From Pirellulaceae bacterium (GTDB lineage: Bacteria; Planctomycetota; Planctomycetia; Pirellulales; Pirellulaceae): a DNA stretch of 47,350 nt. Each line of letters starts with the position of its first letter. The stretch's first letter is position 1. The stretch spans positions 1-47,350 of the forward strand of contig JAKVBZ010000039.1 in the NCBI GenBank assembly GCA_022448645.1, in the 5' to 3' direction. The notes below the pieces were generated by a model. It was not told where the DNA came from. It worked only from the letters and a program-made list of their open reading frames with translations, and made no database searches. Both the position numbers and the translations under genes were made by a program. Shown one piece after another: positions 35,614 to 44,151 of the stretch.

Positions 35614-37965
35614 TCAATCACGTTGTGGCCCAACGTCACTTGCCGGCAGATCGCCACGCGGAAGTCGAGAAGGCACTGCCGGCCAGCGCAAGTGCCGGTG
35701 AAGAAACTGATACGCCCCCACGCCGTGAATCTTATGCGGCCCCACAAACCATTCGATCTCTGTCCGGTCAGGAATGCCCAGTTTAGCCGCATATAAGTGG
35801 CGAATTTTTGCATACTCATAGGCTACTGTCCAATCGTCTGCCACTCCGTCAAAGTGACCTCTTTCGACCATGAACGGACGGGGAGCAATCAGAGCAGCCA
35901 TCTCGGCATAGTTAAACGTCCCGCCCAAATCAAATTCAAAGATTTCGTATTCTCCTTTGTCACTGTAGCTACGCGGATTGATCGTCGAAGCATTTTTATC
36001 TACCCATTCGTTGAAATCCGCGGAACAGATCGACAGGCAGTAATCGGTCACCAGGGCCGGAACCCGCATAGCTGTCTTACCGCCGTACGACAAACCATAA
36101 AACCCGATACGATTTGGGTCCACAAAAGGCAATGTTTGCAGCCAATCTACAATCTGCTGATGTTGTGGTGTGATGATCGAAAAAAGTGACTTCTTTAACG
36201 GATTCGCTTTTCGCTGTAATGTGCGAAAACGGTCCTGAAAGATGTACAGATTCTGCGGTGCGAACGTAATAAATCCTCGCTCTGCCAGTTTTGCAGCAAA
36301 CGCCGAATAGTACTCCGAACGCTCACTGCCAATGGTGTGTTGTGGCCTACCTTCCAAACCGTGCTGGCAAACAACGACCGGCCGTGGTTCGTCCACGCTC
36401 AGGTCATTCGGTAACAACAGCAACCCATACGCAATCACATCCGGAAACACATCCATCACGACTTCATGTGCCGTCCATGTGTCAGCCCGTAAAAACTCAC
36501 GTGCACGCACGTCCGGCGGGAGTAAATCGTGGCTGAAGCGTCCAATGACATCGTTGTAAAAGAACTCTCTCACAGAAACCGCCGAAGCCTCATAGGCCTC
36601 GACCGATTTGTAATCAAATCGCTTCATGGTCGTGGACTGACGTACGTAATGACTTTTCCGCAGGAGATTCTGCGTATGGCGGTTAATCTCGTGCACTTGC
36701 AGGGCGTGCCGACGATCTGGATCAAAAGACTTCACAAGGATTTCGGGTGGCGTGCCATTCATCCGCAACCCATCAGACTCGGCCAACCCTTCCAAAAAAC
36801 GCGCAAGCGCAGAATCGGATCCGTAAGGGCCTTGCCCGTCACCACTGGTTACCATGTGTAAACGATTAGACAAGTCTCCTTCTTTCAGCAAACCACGGCA
36901 TCTATCTACTTCACGCCTTACGTCTGCAAGAGCAGGCGACACGGTTCGTGCCGGAGCTCCACGTCCACCCGGAATGGTCCTCTCCGGACCAGCACACGCC
37001 TCAATCACCAACGTACGAGGAGTCACCATGGCGGCAAGTTCTGCGTCACCAAATTGCTCCAGCAGGCCGAACAGGTTCCGGTCGAGCGGCTCCCGCCAGA
37101 TCTCCTCACGCGGAGCAAAGTAGCCACTGATACACGCTGCATCGATGCGTGGATCCACCGCAGCTGCGTAAAGCGCAATCAGCCCTCCTTCGCCCCACCC
37201 CATGACGCCGATCGAGGCCCGTTCGCGGTCTCGCGCGACCACCCAATCAACAATGGACAACACCTTTTGCACTTCATAACCAACCAAACCGCCTCCCAAT
37301 TCGAAAGCGCTCCGATACAGCCATTCGCGATTGGTAAGCTTGGGCAACTTTTCCTCTCGGTTAATCAGCAACGGCACAATGACTTCACAACCATTCTCGG
37401 CCAGTCGACGTGCGTACTGAGATTTGGCAGGCACCCCTGGCAACAATCCCACCAATTGTTCTGGCAACACGTTGCAATCCGGCAAGGCAATGACGGTTGC
37501 CAACGGCGCCATGCCCCGAGGTCGCAACAACAGGCCTTGGCCCGTCACATCCGCAAAGGCTGGCCAAGAAACCGACCAAACGTCGTAGTTCTCACCACGA
37601 CCTACCATCATGGCCTCCCCAACCTGCGCGATCACCTGCAGTCCCATTCCCGTTACCCGCTCATCTCGCAGTCCCAACATGTGAGCCAATCGGTCACGAT
37701 TGGGTTCTAACGATCGCAGATAAGCTTTCGGCGACGAAAGGTCGCGCTGCCAATGTTGTTCTCGCTGAGCCACCGAACGCTGCAGTTCCCGCAACAAAAA
37801 ACGGTCCACACCAGCCACCAGTTCCGACGCGATGTCTCCATCCATCGTCAAAGGTTGAACGTTCGGCAACGGTTCGGCCAACAAAGACGGTGTCATGGTC
37901 AGCACCATACATAGATTGCATATGACCAACATTCGAAGTTTCGAGCTCTGAATGAACTGCATCGA
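35614..37965 (-). CDS. Large exported protein with two alpha/beta-hydrolase domains
   Basis: ATG 37965 has AAAGGA seven bases upstream and starts a signal peptide (1-29, ending SLLAEP); the protein is 783 residues. Domain 1 (about 130-340) has GVMGWGEGGLIALYAA: the place of the nucleophile Ser is occupied by Glu257 or Gly, so this copy is probably inactive. Domain 2 (about 500-760) has the intact GFYGLSYGGKTA with Ser626, plus likely Asp and His in the segments HFDGVADD and KIHG (His747). It resembles the acetyl-xylan-esterase-like exported hydrolases common in planctomycetes. Substrate probably esterified polysaccharide. The gene stands alone; a 765-base gap lies upstream. Confidence 0.85.
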   Translation of the reverse strand, partial: SMQFIQSSKLRMLVICNLCMVLTMTPSLLAEPLPNVQPLTMDGDIASELVAGVDRFLLRELQRSVAQREQHWQRDLSSPKAYLRSLEPNRDRLAHMLGLRDERVTGMGLQVIAQVGEAMMVGRGENYDVWSVSWPAFADVTGQGLLLRPRGMAPLATVIALPDCNVLPEQLVGLLPGVPAKSQYARRLAENGCEVIVPLLINREEKLPKLTNREWLYRSAFELGGGLVGYEVQKVLSIVDWVVARDRERASIGVMGWGEGGLIALYAAAVDPRIDAACISGYFAPREEIWREPLDRNLFGLLEQFGDAELAAMVTPRTLVIEACAGPERTIPGGRGAPARTVSPALADVRREVDRCRGLLKEGDLSNRLHMVTSGDGQGPYGSDSALARFLEGLAESDGLRMNGTPPEILVKSFDPDRRHALQVHEINRHTQNLLRKSHYVRQSTTMKRFDYKSVEAYEASAVSVREFFYNDVIGRFSHDLLPPDVRAREFLRADTWTAHEVVMDVFPDVIAYGLLLLPNDLSVDEPRPVVVCQHGLEGRPQHTIGSERSEYYSAFAAKLAERGFITFAPQNLYIFQDRFRTLQRKANPLKKSLFSIITPQHQQIVDWLQTLPFVDPNRIGFYGLSYGGKTAMRVPALVTDYCLSICSADFNEWVDKNASTINPRSYSDKGEYEIFEFDLGGTFNYAEMAALIAPRPFMVERGHFDGVADDWTVAYEYAKIRHLYAAKLGIPDRTEIEWFVGPHKIHGVGAYQFLHRHLRWPAVPSRLPRGDLPASDVGPQRD

Positions 37966-38730
37966 ATTTCCTTTAAGAAAACCACTCTGAATCGATGTCC
38001 AGCCGGGATACTCCAGTGCTAGATCCACCGTGACGTATGTTAGAACCTGTTTGGCGACATCCTAAAAGCCCACACCCCAACTTTGGGTAGACTACCACCG
38101 AGAGTCACAACAATTATCCATTACTTTTTCGCTTAGCGGGCACAACGTGGTGATCGACTGAATTCTCGGATCACCATTTTCCGAAACGCCCTATCACTTC
38201 AAGAATTCCATTCGGAAACATGGACAATTTCGCCCATAACACAAAACATCATGCCCCCATATCCGCCGTAAAGACAAGTATAAATACATACTGGCTTGAG
38301 TTGCAGTATTTTTTCAGCCTCCGTTCGCATCGAGTTTTGAACTTCCAACAGACAGCCAATACGTTGCAGCTCCGTTTGTGCAGTGAAGCGAGATAGCGTG
38401 CGTCATTCCTTATCAGTGGCGGTAACCGACTTTCCCTTATTACGGACTTCAACAACATTCGAATCAATTACTCATCCTCCGGACACGCCGACAAGCCCAC
38501 TCCCAGCGTACTTGAACCAATAGCGCATAGACATTTTCGATTGGAGCACTCTGTACTTGACTACTAGTATCTCGGTCGACGCAAAGGTAAACTCGCGGGC
38601 CATATGAGGAGGCGTCGCTCTCAGGTTTAACAACATAAGACCACCTTTATTGACAACGTCTTCATCAAGGAGACATGTGTGCAGGACCCTTCCCCCACCA
38701 ACGAGTCATGAACGAAGGAGCCGTTTTACC
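37966..38730. other. Long divergent intergenic region, no gene seen
   Basis: About 765 bases between the divergent hydrolase and oxidoreductase genes. A 72-codon minus frame at 38249-38467 has no ribosome site, and its Arg, Lys and Cys content looks like non-coding DNA. The region is more AT-rich than its flanks near 38190-38310. I see no strong inverted repeat or RNA gene, but a regulatory role or a small RNA cannot be excluded. Confidence 0.45.
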
Positions 38731-39735
38731 ATGGAAAGAATTCGATGTGGAGTCATTGGACTTGGCTGGTTCGGCGAACACCACGTCGACACCTTACAAC
38801 AACTGCCATTGGCAGATGTTACCGCGGTGTGCACCCGACGTGAGCAACGAGTCCGTGAAGTCGCCGACCAGTACAACATCCCCAAGACGTACACTGACTA
38901 CCACGACCTGTTGGCAGACGATGATATCGACGTCGTCACCGTCGTGACTCATGTAGACAATCACGTCCAACCCACAATCGACGCTATTCGGGCCGGCAAA
39001 CACGTATTCCTGGAGAAGCCGATGGCCGACACCGTGGAACAATGCGATCAAATCCTGGTGGAGCTGTCAAAAGTCGACACTGCTTTCATGGTGGGACATG
39101 TTTGCCGTTTCGATACAGCTTATGCCTTGGCAAAGGAAGAAATTGAATCCGGCAATCTAGGAAAGATCATTTCCATGCACGCCCGTCGGAATCTGGCAAA
39201 ATGGATCACTGTGACTCATTTGCCCAAAATTAGCGCTCTGTTTGGAGACGGTATCCACGACTTCGATTTAATGCTGTGGTACACCGGTGCCAAACCGGTA
39301 AGTGTCTACGCTCAATCGTCATGCACTCGACCAGAACTCACCAACGATGATCTGGGATGGGCCATGTTTCGGCTGGACAATGGGGCCATCGCAGTCATCG
39401 AGAATATCTGGTGCTTGCCGAAAAACACGCCCTTTGCTATCGACGCGCGGATGGAAATCGTCGGAACCGAGGGGGCGATCTACATCGACAACTCCGGAAT
39501 GCACTATACCCTGCTCGACAAGAAAGGAATCAGTTATCCACAAGCCACCTATTGGCCTACAGTCCACGGGTCTCGCCGAGGCTTTCTGAAAGAAGAATTT
39601 GACTACTTCCTCAAATGTGTTGCTGCAGGCAAACAACCTACTGTCATCACTCCCCAGGAATCGCGTAACGTGGTCGAGGCCATGAAACGTGCGGAAATGT
39701 CGGCCCGCGAAAACAAAGTTATGATGTTTGATTAA
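38731..39735 (+). CDS. Gfo/Idh/MocA-family oxidoreductase (cytosolic)
   Basis: Start at ATG 38731 with AAGGAG about eleven bases upstream gives 334 residues, MERIRCGVIGLGWFGEHHV, with the GxGxxG dinucleotide-binding motif at once. Upstream codons to 38650 are not needed. LEKPMADT carries the family EKP motif; GDGIHDFDLMLWYTG holds the catalytic His and Asp. No signal peptide is present, in contrast to the TAT member at 21384. Such enzymes oxidise inositol, glucose derivatives or other polyols with NAD(P). No pathway partners adjoin it. Confidence 0.93.
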   Translation: MERIRCGVIGLGWFGEHHVDTLQQLPLADVTAVCTRREQRVREVADQYNIPKTYTDYHDLLADDDIDVVTVVTHVDNHVQPTIDAIRAGKHVFLEKPMADTVEQCDQILVELSKVDTAFMVGHVCRFDTAYALAKEEIESGNLGKIISMHARRNLAKWITVTHLPKISALFGDGIHDFDLMLWYTGAKPVSVYAQSSCTRPELTNDDLGWAMFRLDNGAIAVIENIWCLPKNTPFAIDARMEIVGTEGAIYIDNSGMHYTLLDKKGISYPQATYWPTVHGSRRGFLKEEFDYFLKCVAAGKQPTVITPQESRNVVEAMKRAEMSARENKVMMFD

Positions 39736-40127
39736 GCCATCGATGATGTCTCGACTTTGTATTTGTCCATCGTACGGTGACAGTTCACCTCCACAATCAG
39801 AATAGAAGCCCCTCTGGTAGGCAACACAGTGGCGCAGATTGGTTGCTGTTTTTGAACAGTACTAGCGCCTAGCTCGATTCGTGTATCTTCGGCCACGAGG
39901 GCCAAGCCACCAAAGACGTGACCGTCCTCTCTGCGCGCCAACAGCGAATCACAAACCTTCTGAGTGTTGATCATCCCAATCAGCGAACCACCTCCATGAC
40001 AGCAATGCGATGGCAGCATGCCATCAGCGTAGTCCGCGTGACCGAAAAGGGTCGCGTAATCGTTAGAGTTTAACCGATAATTAAGCTCGTAAGATCCACG
40101 AAAACAGCATTCTAGCGGCATCCCCAT
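39732..40127 (-). CDS. Hypothetical protein, 131 residues
   Basis: The frame runs from ATG 40127 (or ATG 40121) to 39732, overlapping the end of the oxidoreductase gene by four bases and sharing its first ATG, as an overlapping CATG, with the divergent cytochrome gene. It is Cys- and His-containing (MPLECCFRGSYE, LPSHCCHGGG), and the C-terminal half is beta-like (ICATVLPTRGASILIVEVN). I recognise no domain. It fills a gap exactly between two certain genes, and its codon use is ordinary, which favours it being real. Confidence 0.5.
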   Translation of the reverse strand: MGMPLECCFRGSYELNYRLNSNDYATLFGHADYADGMLPSHCCHGGGSLIGMINTQKVCDSLLARREDGHVFGGLALVAEDTRIELGASTVQKQQPICATVLPTRGASILIVEVNCHRTMDKYKVETSSMA

Positions 40128-42000
40128 GACGAGCTCATTGACGATTGCAAAACTAGTGCGCCGCCGCGTTTTCCAAGCAAGGCAGAGACAAATTTTGGCC
40201 CAGTTTTACTGGGTCTTGGCGCTCGTAGTGAGCTGGACGGTCGGTGGGTCTTCTTCCAAAATGATCATAGCAGAAGACGCTGTGCAGACTTCTACCGATT
40301 GGACGGTATCCCAACCGAGTACAGGAACTATTAGGGACCTATTCTCGCGTCCCCCTATGAAGTCATACCTCAATCAATTTGAGCACCGTTCGCGTGACTC
40401 GGCGTTACCAGCACCCGTTGAGCCAGAACTTGCCACCCCTATCGCACTTTCAACAGCCAACGAAGATCAGTTACTCAAAGAAGCAGGCATCATCGCAACG
40501 AAAATCAACGTGGGTAAGGACCCTTCGTCTGATCACGACTCTGTCAATTACCAACAAGAAAGAACTCCGCAGCGTCGCTCTAGGTTCAACAAGGCGCTGG
40601 TCACAAAAGGACGCGAGGCTTTCCAAATAGCCTGCGTTCATTGTCACGATGAAGAACGATCGTTTTCGAAGATAAAAAGTCTTTCCACATGGCGAGCTAC
40701 AGTAAGGCGGATGGCCGCCAAAGACGGGGCCGACATTCACCCTAGTGACACCAGCGCCATCGCAACTTATCTAGCATCTCGAAATGGCCCGTCACTTGAC
40801 ACCAAGATGGGAAATTCATCGCAGGGCGAATTAGCAAATCAGATTGGCCACGATACAGACCACCTTGATGTCGCAACAGACAACCAGTCAATCGTCCCAG
40901 ACATCAGCATCAACGGAACCATCTCTACATTGTTTCGTGGAGCTGACGGCAATCATGTCATTGAAAACCAAGGATTCTTCGTCGATGCCTGGATCAGCGC
41001 TAACTGGCAACCGGAAGGTCCACTCAGTGCCAGCGTGACGGCATGCACCAGTTGCCACAGTGATGATTCGGCTATGGGTGGCGGCGGCTTTACCGTTGAA
41101 CTCGTAGAGGCTTCGGCTACTTTGGACTTGATTCATGCCATCAAAAAAACACCCGCCGAATGTGGCTGGGAAGCCAAGCTTAAGGCAGGACGTTTCATCG
41201 TTCCTTTTGGCGGTTTTGCTGCCATGAGTCACCCTGGTGCCTACCGCACACTCACCAACCCGTTAATGTACAACATGGGACGCCGTGTCTTGGGAACGAC
41301 TGGTGTCGCGGGACCTCCTCGACAACCCGTTCTACCGATGCCATATTCAGACGAAGGAGCGGACCTAAAAATCAAAGTCCCGTTGTTGCCGAAGGTGTCG
41401 GCAACCATTGACCTGTACGCCGTCAACGGCCTGCAGCAATCCGGCCCCGATCTACGATTCTTTTTTCCCAGTCGTAGCTACGTTGACAACAACGCGCTAC
41501 CTGCCTTTGGCGGACGAGCTCAAATCAGCACACCCTCGGTCCAATTCGGGGGTTCTCTGATGACGGGCGAAGCACAATTCGATGGTACCACGACGGAACC
41601 GATCCTGTATCAACTTTCGGGTGTCGATGTAACGGCCCGCTATCAAGATTTACTGCGATTCTACTTTGAATATGCCATCCGCACGAACACTCGAAAACTC
41701 TCTCCGGCGCTACCTCCGTTAGGCCGCAGGACGATGGTTTTTGGAACGATCAGCGAAGCCGAGATAAAATTGTGGGATCAACCTCGTGTGGGACTGCTGG
41801 CTCGCTATGATACACTCGACTTTCGTGACACTTTTGTAGCCGCACCGCCAGCTGAACCTCAGATTGAGCGATTCACATGGGGCTTCAATTTTACACTGGG
41901 TGGTGGCAGCCTACTGATGCTGAATCACGAGCGTTGGATCCTGCCAGACCCCGAAAAAGAAGTCGATGTGTTCGGCTTCCGTTGGGTAGGAACGTTTTAA
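40126..42000 (+). CDS. Fused c-type cytochrome and outer-membrane beta-barrel (porin-cytochrome)
   Basis: A 624-residue exported protein. A hydrophobic signal segment at 25-44 follows a basic leader. After a disordered Pro/Ser region comes a CxxCH haem site, ACVHCH (170-174), with helices around it (FNKALVTKGREAFQ, and TSAIATYLAS behind) as in monohaem cytochrome c. A second CxxCH, ACTSCH, lies at 307-311, inside the next domain. From about residue 260 alternate polar/apolar strands appear (GFFVDAWISANW, GFTVELVEASATLDL, KLKAGRFIVPFGGFA) and continue to the end. The last residues GFRWVGTF end in Phe, as the BAM recognition signal of outer-membrane barrels does. KAGRFIVPFG recalls OprO/P-type porins. 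Known relatives in idea are Cyc2 of iron oxidisers, which have one haem and a barrel. Role in electron passage across the outer membrane is inferred. Confidence 0.7.
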   Translation: MTSSLTIAKLVRRRVFQARQRQILAQFYWVLALVVSWTVGGSSSKMIIAEDAVQTSTDWTVSQPSTGTIRDLFSRPPMKSYLNQFEHRSRDSALPAPVEPELATPIALSTANEDQLLKEAGIIATKINVGKDPSSDHDSVNYQQERTPQRRSRFNKALVTKGREAFQIACVHCHDEERSFSKIKSLSTWRATVRRMAAKDGADIHPSDTSAIATYLASRNGPSLDTKMGNSSQGELANQIGHDTDHLDVATDNQSIVPDISINGTISTLFRGADGNHVIENQGFFVDAWISANWQPEGPLSASVTACTSCHSDDSAMGGGGFTVELVEASATLDLIHAIKKTPAECGWEAKLKAGRFIVPFGGFAAMSHPGAYRTLTNPLMYNMGRRVLGTTGVAGPPRQPVLPMPYSDEGADLKIKVPLLPKVSATIDLYAVNGLQQSGPDLRFFFPSRSYVDNNALPAFGGRAQISTPSVQFGGSLMTGEAQFDGTTTEPILYQLSGVDVTARYQDLLRFYFEYAIRTNTRKLSPALPPLGRRTMVFGTISEAEIKLWDQPRVGLLARYDTLDFRDTFVAAPPAEPQIERFTWGFNFTLGGGSLLMLNHERWILPDPEKEVDVFGFRWVGTF

Positions 42001-42429
42001 AATCACAGCGGACAATGCTGTAAAGCCTAAGCGGTGCAGAACCGTCTTCTTGAGGTTGTTTTGGACCTCGTTCTTGTCAGTTCTGGGTAGGGCACCATCC
42101 AAGTCCAGTTTTTCCAAGTAGGCAGCATCACCCCGGTCAACGTGTTCGAGTTTCACCAAATGAACGTGCCGCATCAGTTCACCACAAACGAACCAGTCAA
42201 AGAAATTTTGTCTGCCGGCTTCGATTTCAACGTCTGGATCGGCGGCACTAAGTCTATGAACGTGATACACGGACGACCGTGATGACCACCACCATCGTCA
42301 CCAAGAAATAATGCACATTACCCACTTCGCCCATCTTTTCTTTTCCCAGATATTTCCCGCAGCCTGTCCGTAGAAAACTAAAAGCAAATATATGACAATC
42401 AGTTGGTATTCGACTAAATAAGTCACCAT
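41911..42429 (-). pseudogene. Possible frameshifted small membrane-protein gene
   Basis: A minus-strand frame from ATG 42429, with AGGA five bases upstream, begins MVTYLVEYQLIVIYLLL, then meets a stop near 42300 and reopens in the same frame to 41911. Moving to a second frame between about 42355 and 42275 would join it through a second hydrophobic helix (YFLVTMVVVITVV), implying two compensating one-base shifts. The reopened part has G-rich first codon positions as in genes. It overlaps the end of the cytochrome-barrel gene by 90 bases, which weakens the case. The rest of 42001-42484 contains nothing else I can name. Confidence 0.3.
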
Positions 42430-42484
42430 GTAATCCTGGCCATTTTCTGAAATGGCAAAGGTGTTTCAGTTGGAGGATGACACG

Positions 42485-43810
42485 ATGGAATTTGCCAGCA
42501 ATTTCTCTACGAATACTTCCTTTGAGGCACCCCCTTTCCGTATCTTTTCACAACGGAACCTCAAAGACCTGGATTACATTGAACGACTGACAGAAGAGCA
42601 GCGATTCGCAGTCCGCGTGGTGGCCCAGGTATTGCCGTTCCGTGTGAATCAATACGTAGTAGACAACCTCATCGACTGGGAGCAAGTTCCGGACGACCCC
42701 ATATTCCGGCTGGTGTTTCCTCAACCGGAGATGCTGGCACCGGAGCACTTTTCTCAGATTGCTGAACTGCTCAAGGCAGACGCCGATAAAGCAAAGATTC
42801 GCCAGGCTGTAGAAGCCATCCAACTTGAATTGAATCCACATCCAGCCGGTCAAACCACACTCAATGTTCCTCGCGTAGGAAATGAGATCGTAGAAGGGGC
42901 TCAGCACAAGTACCAGGAAACGTTGCTATTTTTTCCTAGTCAGGGCCAAACTTGCCACACCTATTGTACTTTTTGCTTTCGTTGGCCTCAATTTGTGGAA
43001 AACAAGGAACACCGCATTTCGTCTCGGGAAGTCGCCACGCTGCACGAGTACCTAGAAAGTCATTCTGAAATCAGTGATCTGCTGATTACGGGTGGTGATC
43101 CGATGGTGATGAAAACCACTCGTTTGGCAGACTACGTGAGGCCGCTGGTGGAAGCACCATTCCAACATATACAGACGATTCGTTTCGGCACCAAAGCGCT
43201 CACATTTTGGCCATACCGTTTTGTAACAGATCCCGATGCCGACGAATTGCTCGAATTGTTTGCCAGTCTTGTGCAACAAGGTAAGCATGTCGCATTGATG
43301 GCTCATTTTGAACACTGGCGTGAGCTGCAACCGCAGATCGTACACGAAGCTGTGCGTCGAATCCTGGAGACGGGGGCTGTCATTCGAACCCAAGCACCAG
43401 TGCTCCGACACATCAACGACGACGCCGATGTCTGGGCAACCATGTGGCGGGAGCAAGTGCGGATGGGCATGGTTCCCTACTACATGTTCGTCGAACGAGA
43501 CACCGGAGCCAAACGCTACTTTGAATTACCTCTGGAACGCACTTGGAACATCTATCGTGACGCCCTACAACAGGTATCGGGATTGGCACGCACAGCTCGA
43601 GGACCTTCGATGAGTGCCATGCCCGGCAAAGTGGAAGTGCAGGGTGTTGCCGAAATCCACGGAGAAAAGGTATTTGTTTTACGGCTCATTCAAGCCCGTA
43701 ACCCCGACTGGGTACAGCGACCATTTTTTGCCAAATATGACCCAGATGCAACTTGGCTCAATCAACTCACTCCTGCTTTCGGTGCGAAAAAGTTCTTTTT
43801 CGAGGAATAG
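42485..43810 (+). CDS. KamA-family radical SAM enzyme (lysine 2,3-aminomutase-like)
   Basis: ATG 42485 with GGAGG eight bases upstream gives 441 residues; a start at 42452 has no such site. The radical SAM cluster motif is CHTYCTFC (Cys157, Cys161, Cys164), followed by LLITGGDPMVM for SAM binding. RLVFPQPEMLAPEHF and ELNPHPAG before it match the N-terminal region of lysine 2,3-aminomutases. Near the C-terminus, SAMPGKVEVQG offers a Lys where KamA proteins bind PLP, but the Gly-rich context of classical enzymes is absent, as is the C-terminal zinc-binding part. So the substrate is probably not lysine. No lysine-fermentation genes adjoin it. Confidence 0.85.
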   Translation: MEFASNFSTNTSFEAPPFRIFSQRNLKDLDYIERLTEEQRFAVRVVAQVLPFRVNQYVVDNLIDWEQVPDDPIFRLVFPQPEMLAPEHFSQIAELLKADADKAKIRQAVEAIQLELNPHPAGQTTLNVPRVGNEIVEGAQHKYQETLLFFPSQGQTCHTYCTFCFRWPQFVENKEHRISSREVATLHEYLESHSEISDLLITGGDPMVMKTTRLADYVRPLVEAPFQHIQTIRFGTKALTFWPYRFVTDPDADELLELFASLVQQGKHVALMAHFEHWRELQPQIVHEAVRRILETGAVIRTQAPVLRHINDDADVWATMWREQVRMGMVPYYMFVERDTGAKRYFELPLERTWNIYRDALQQVSGLARTARGPSMSAMPGKVEVQGVAEIHGEKVFVLRLIQARNPDWVQRPFFAKYDPDATWLNQLTPAFGAKKFFFEE

Positions 43811-44151
43811 ACCGTTTCACATGTTTCGATAGCCTCACACCTACCATTCTTCTTCCATCGCACGTCGTCCTATTCAACGTGAACCAAACGACGACCGACG
43901 CATTCTTGCTGCTAGAGGAAAAAAGACTCAACATCGACCAGTTCGTTTTCGCCTTCGAGTCGCTCGACCGCAAAGTTGGGTTTTATTGGCTGGTCTCTCT
44001 CAATTCAGAGAAACACAGACATCATCAAGGTCACGATTGCCTTTCGAGAAAGTGACCGCAAGCTCACCAGGCCGTATGTAACGCCGCACCTTCAACCCCC
44101 AGATGGTGTCTTACGCACTTACAAAAATGCGTCCGAGTCGTGGCAAGCTTA
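43811..44151. other. Convergent intergenic region
   Basis: 341 bases between the KamA-like gene and the end of the radical SAM gene on the other strand. Plus-strand frames at 43753-44055 and 43976-44299 are open but lack ribosome sites and overlap the real genes. No terminator hairpin with a T-run was found. Confidence 0.5.

Noticed and set aside
38249..38467. 72-codon minus-strand frame
   Set aside because: No ribosome site, Arg/Lys/Cys-rich composition and no recognisable domain in a region that otherwise looks non-coding.
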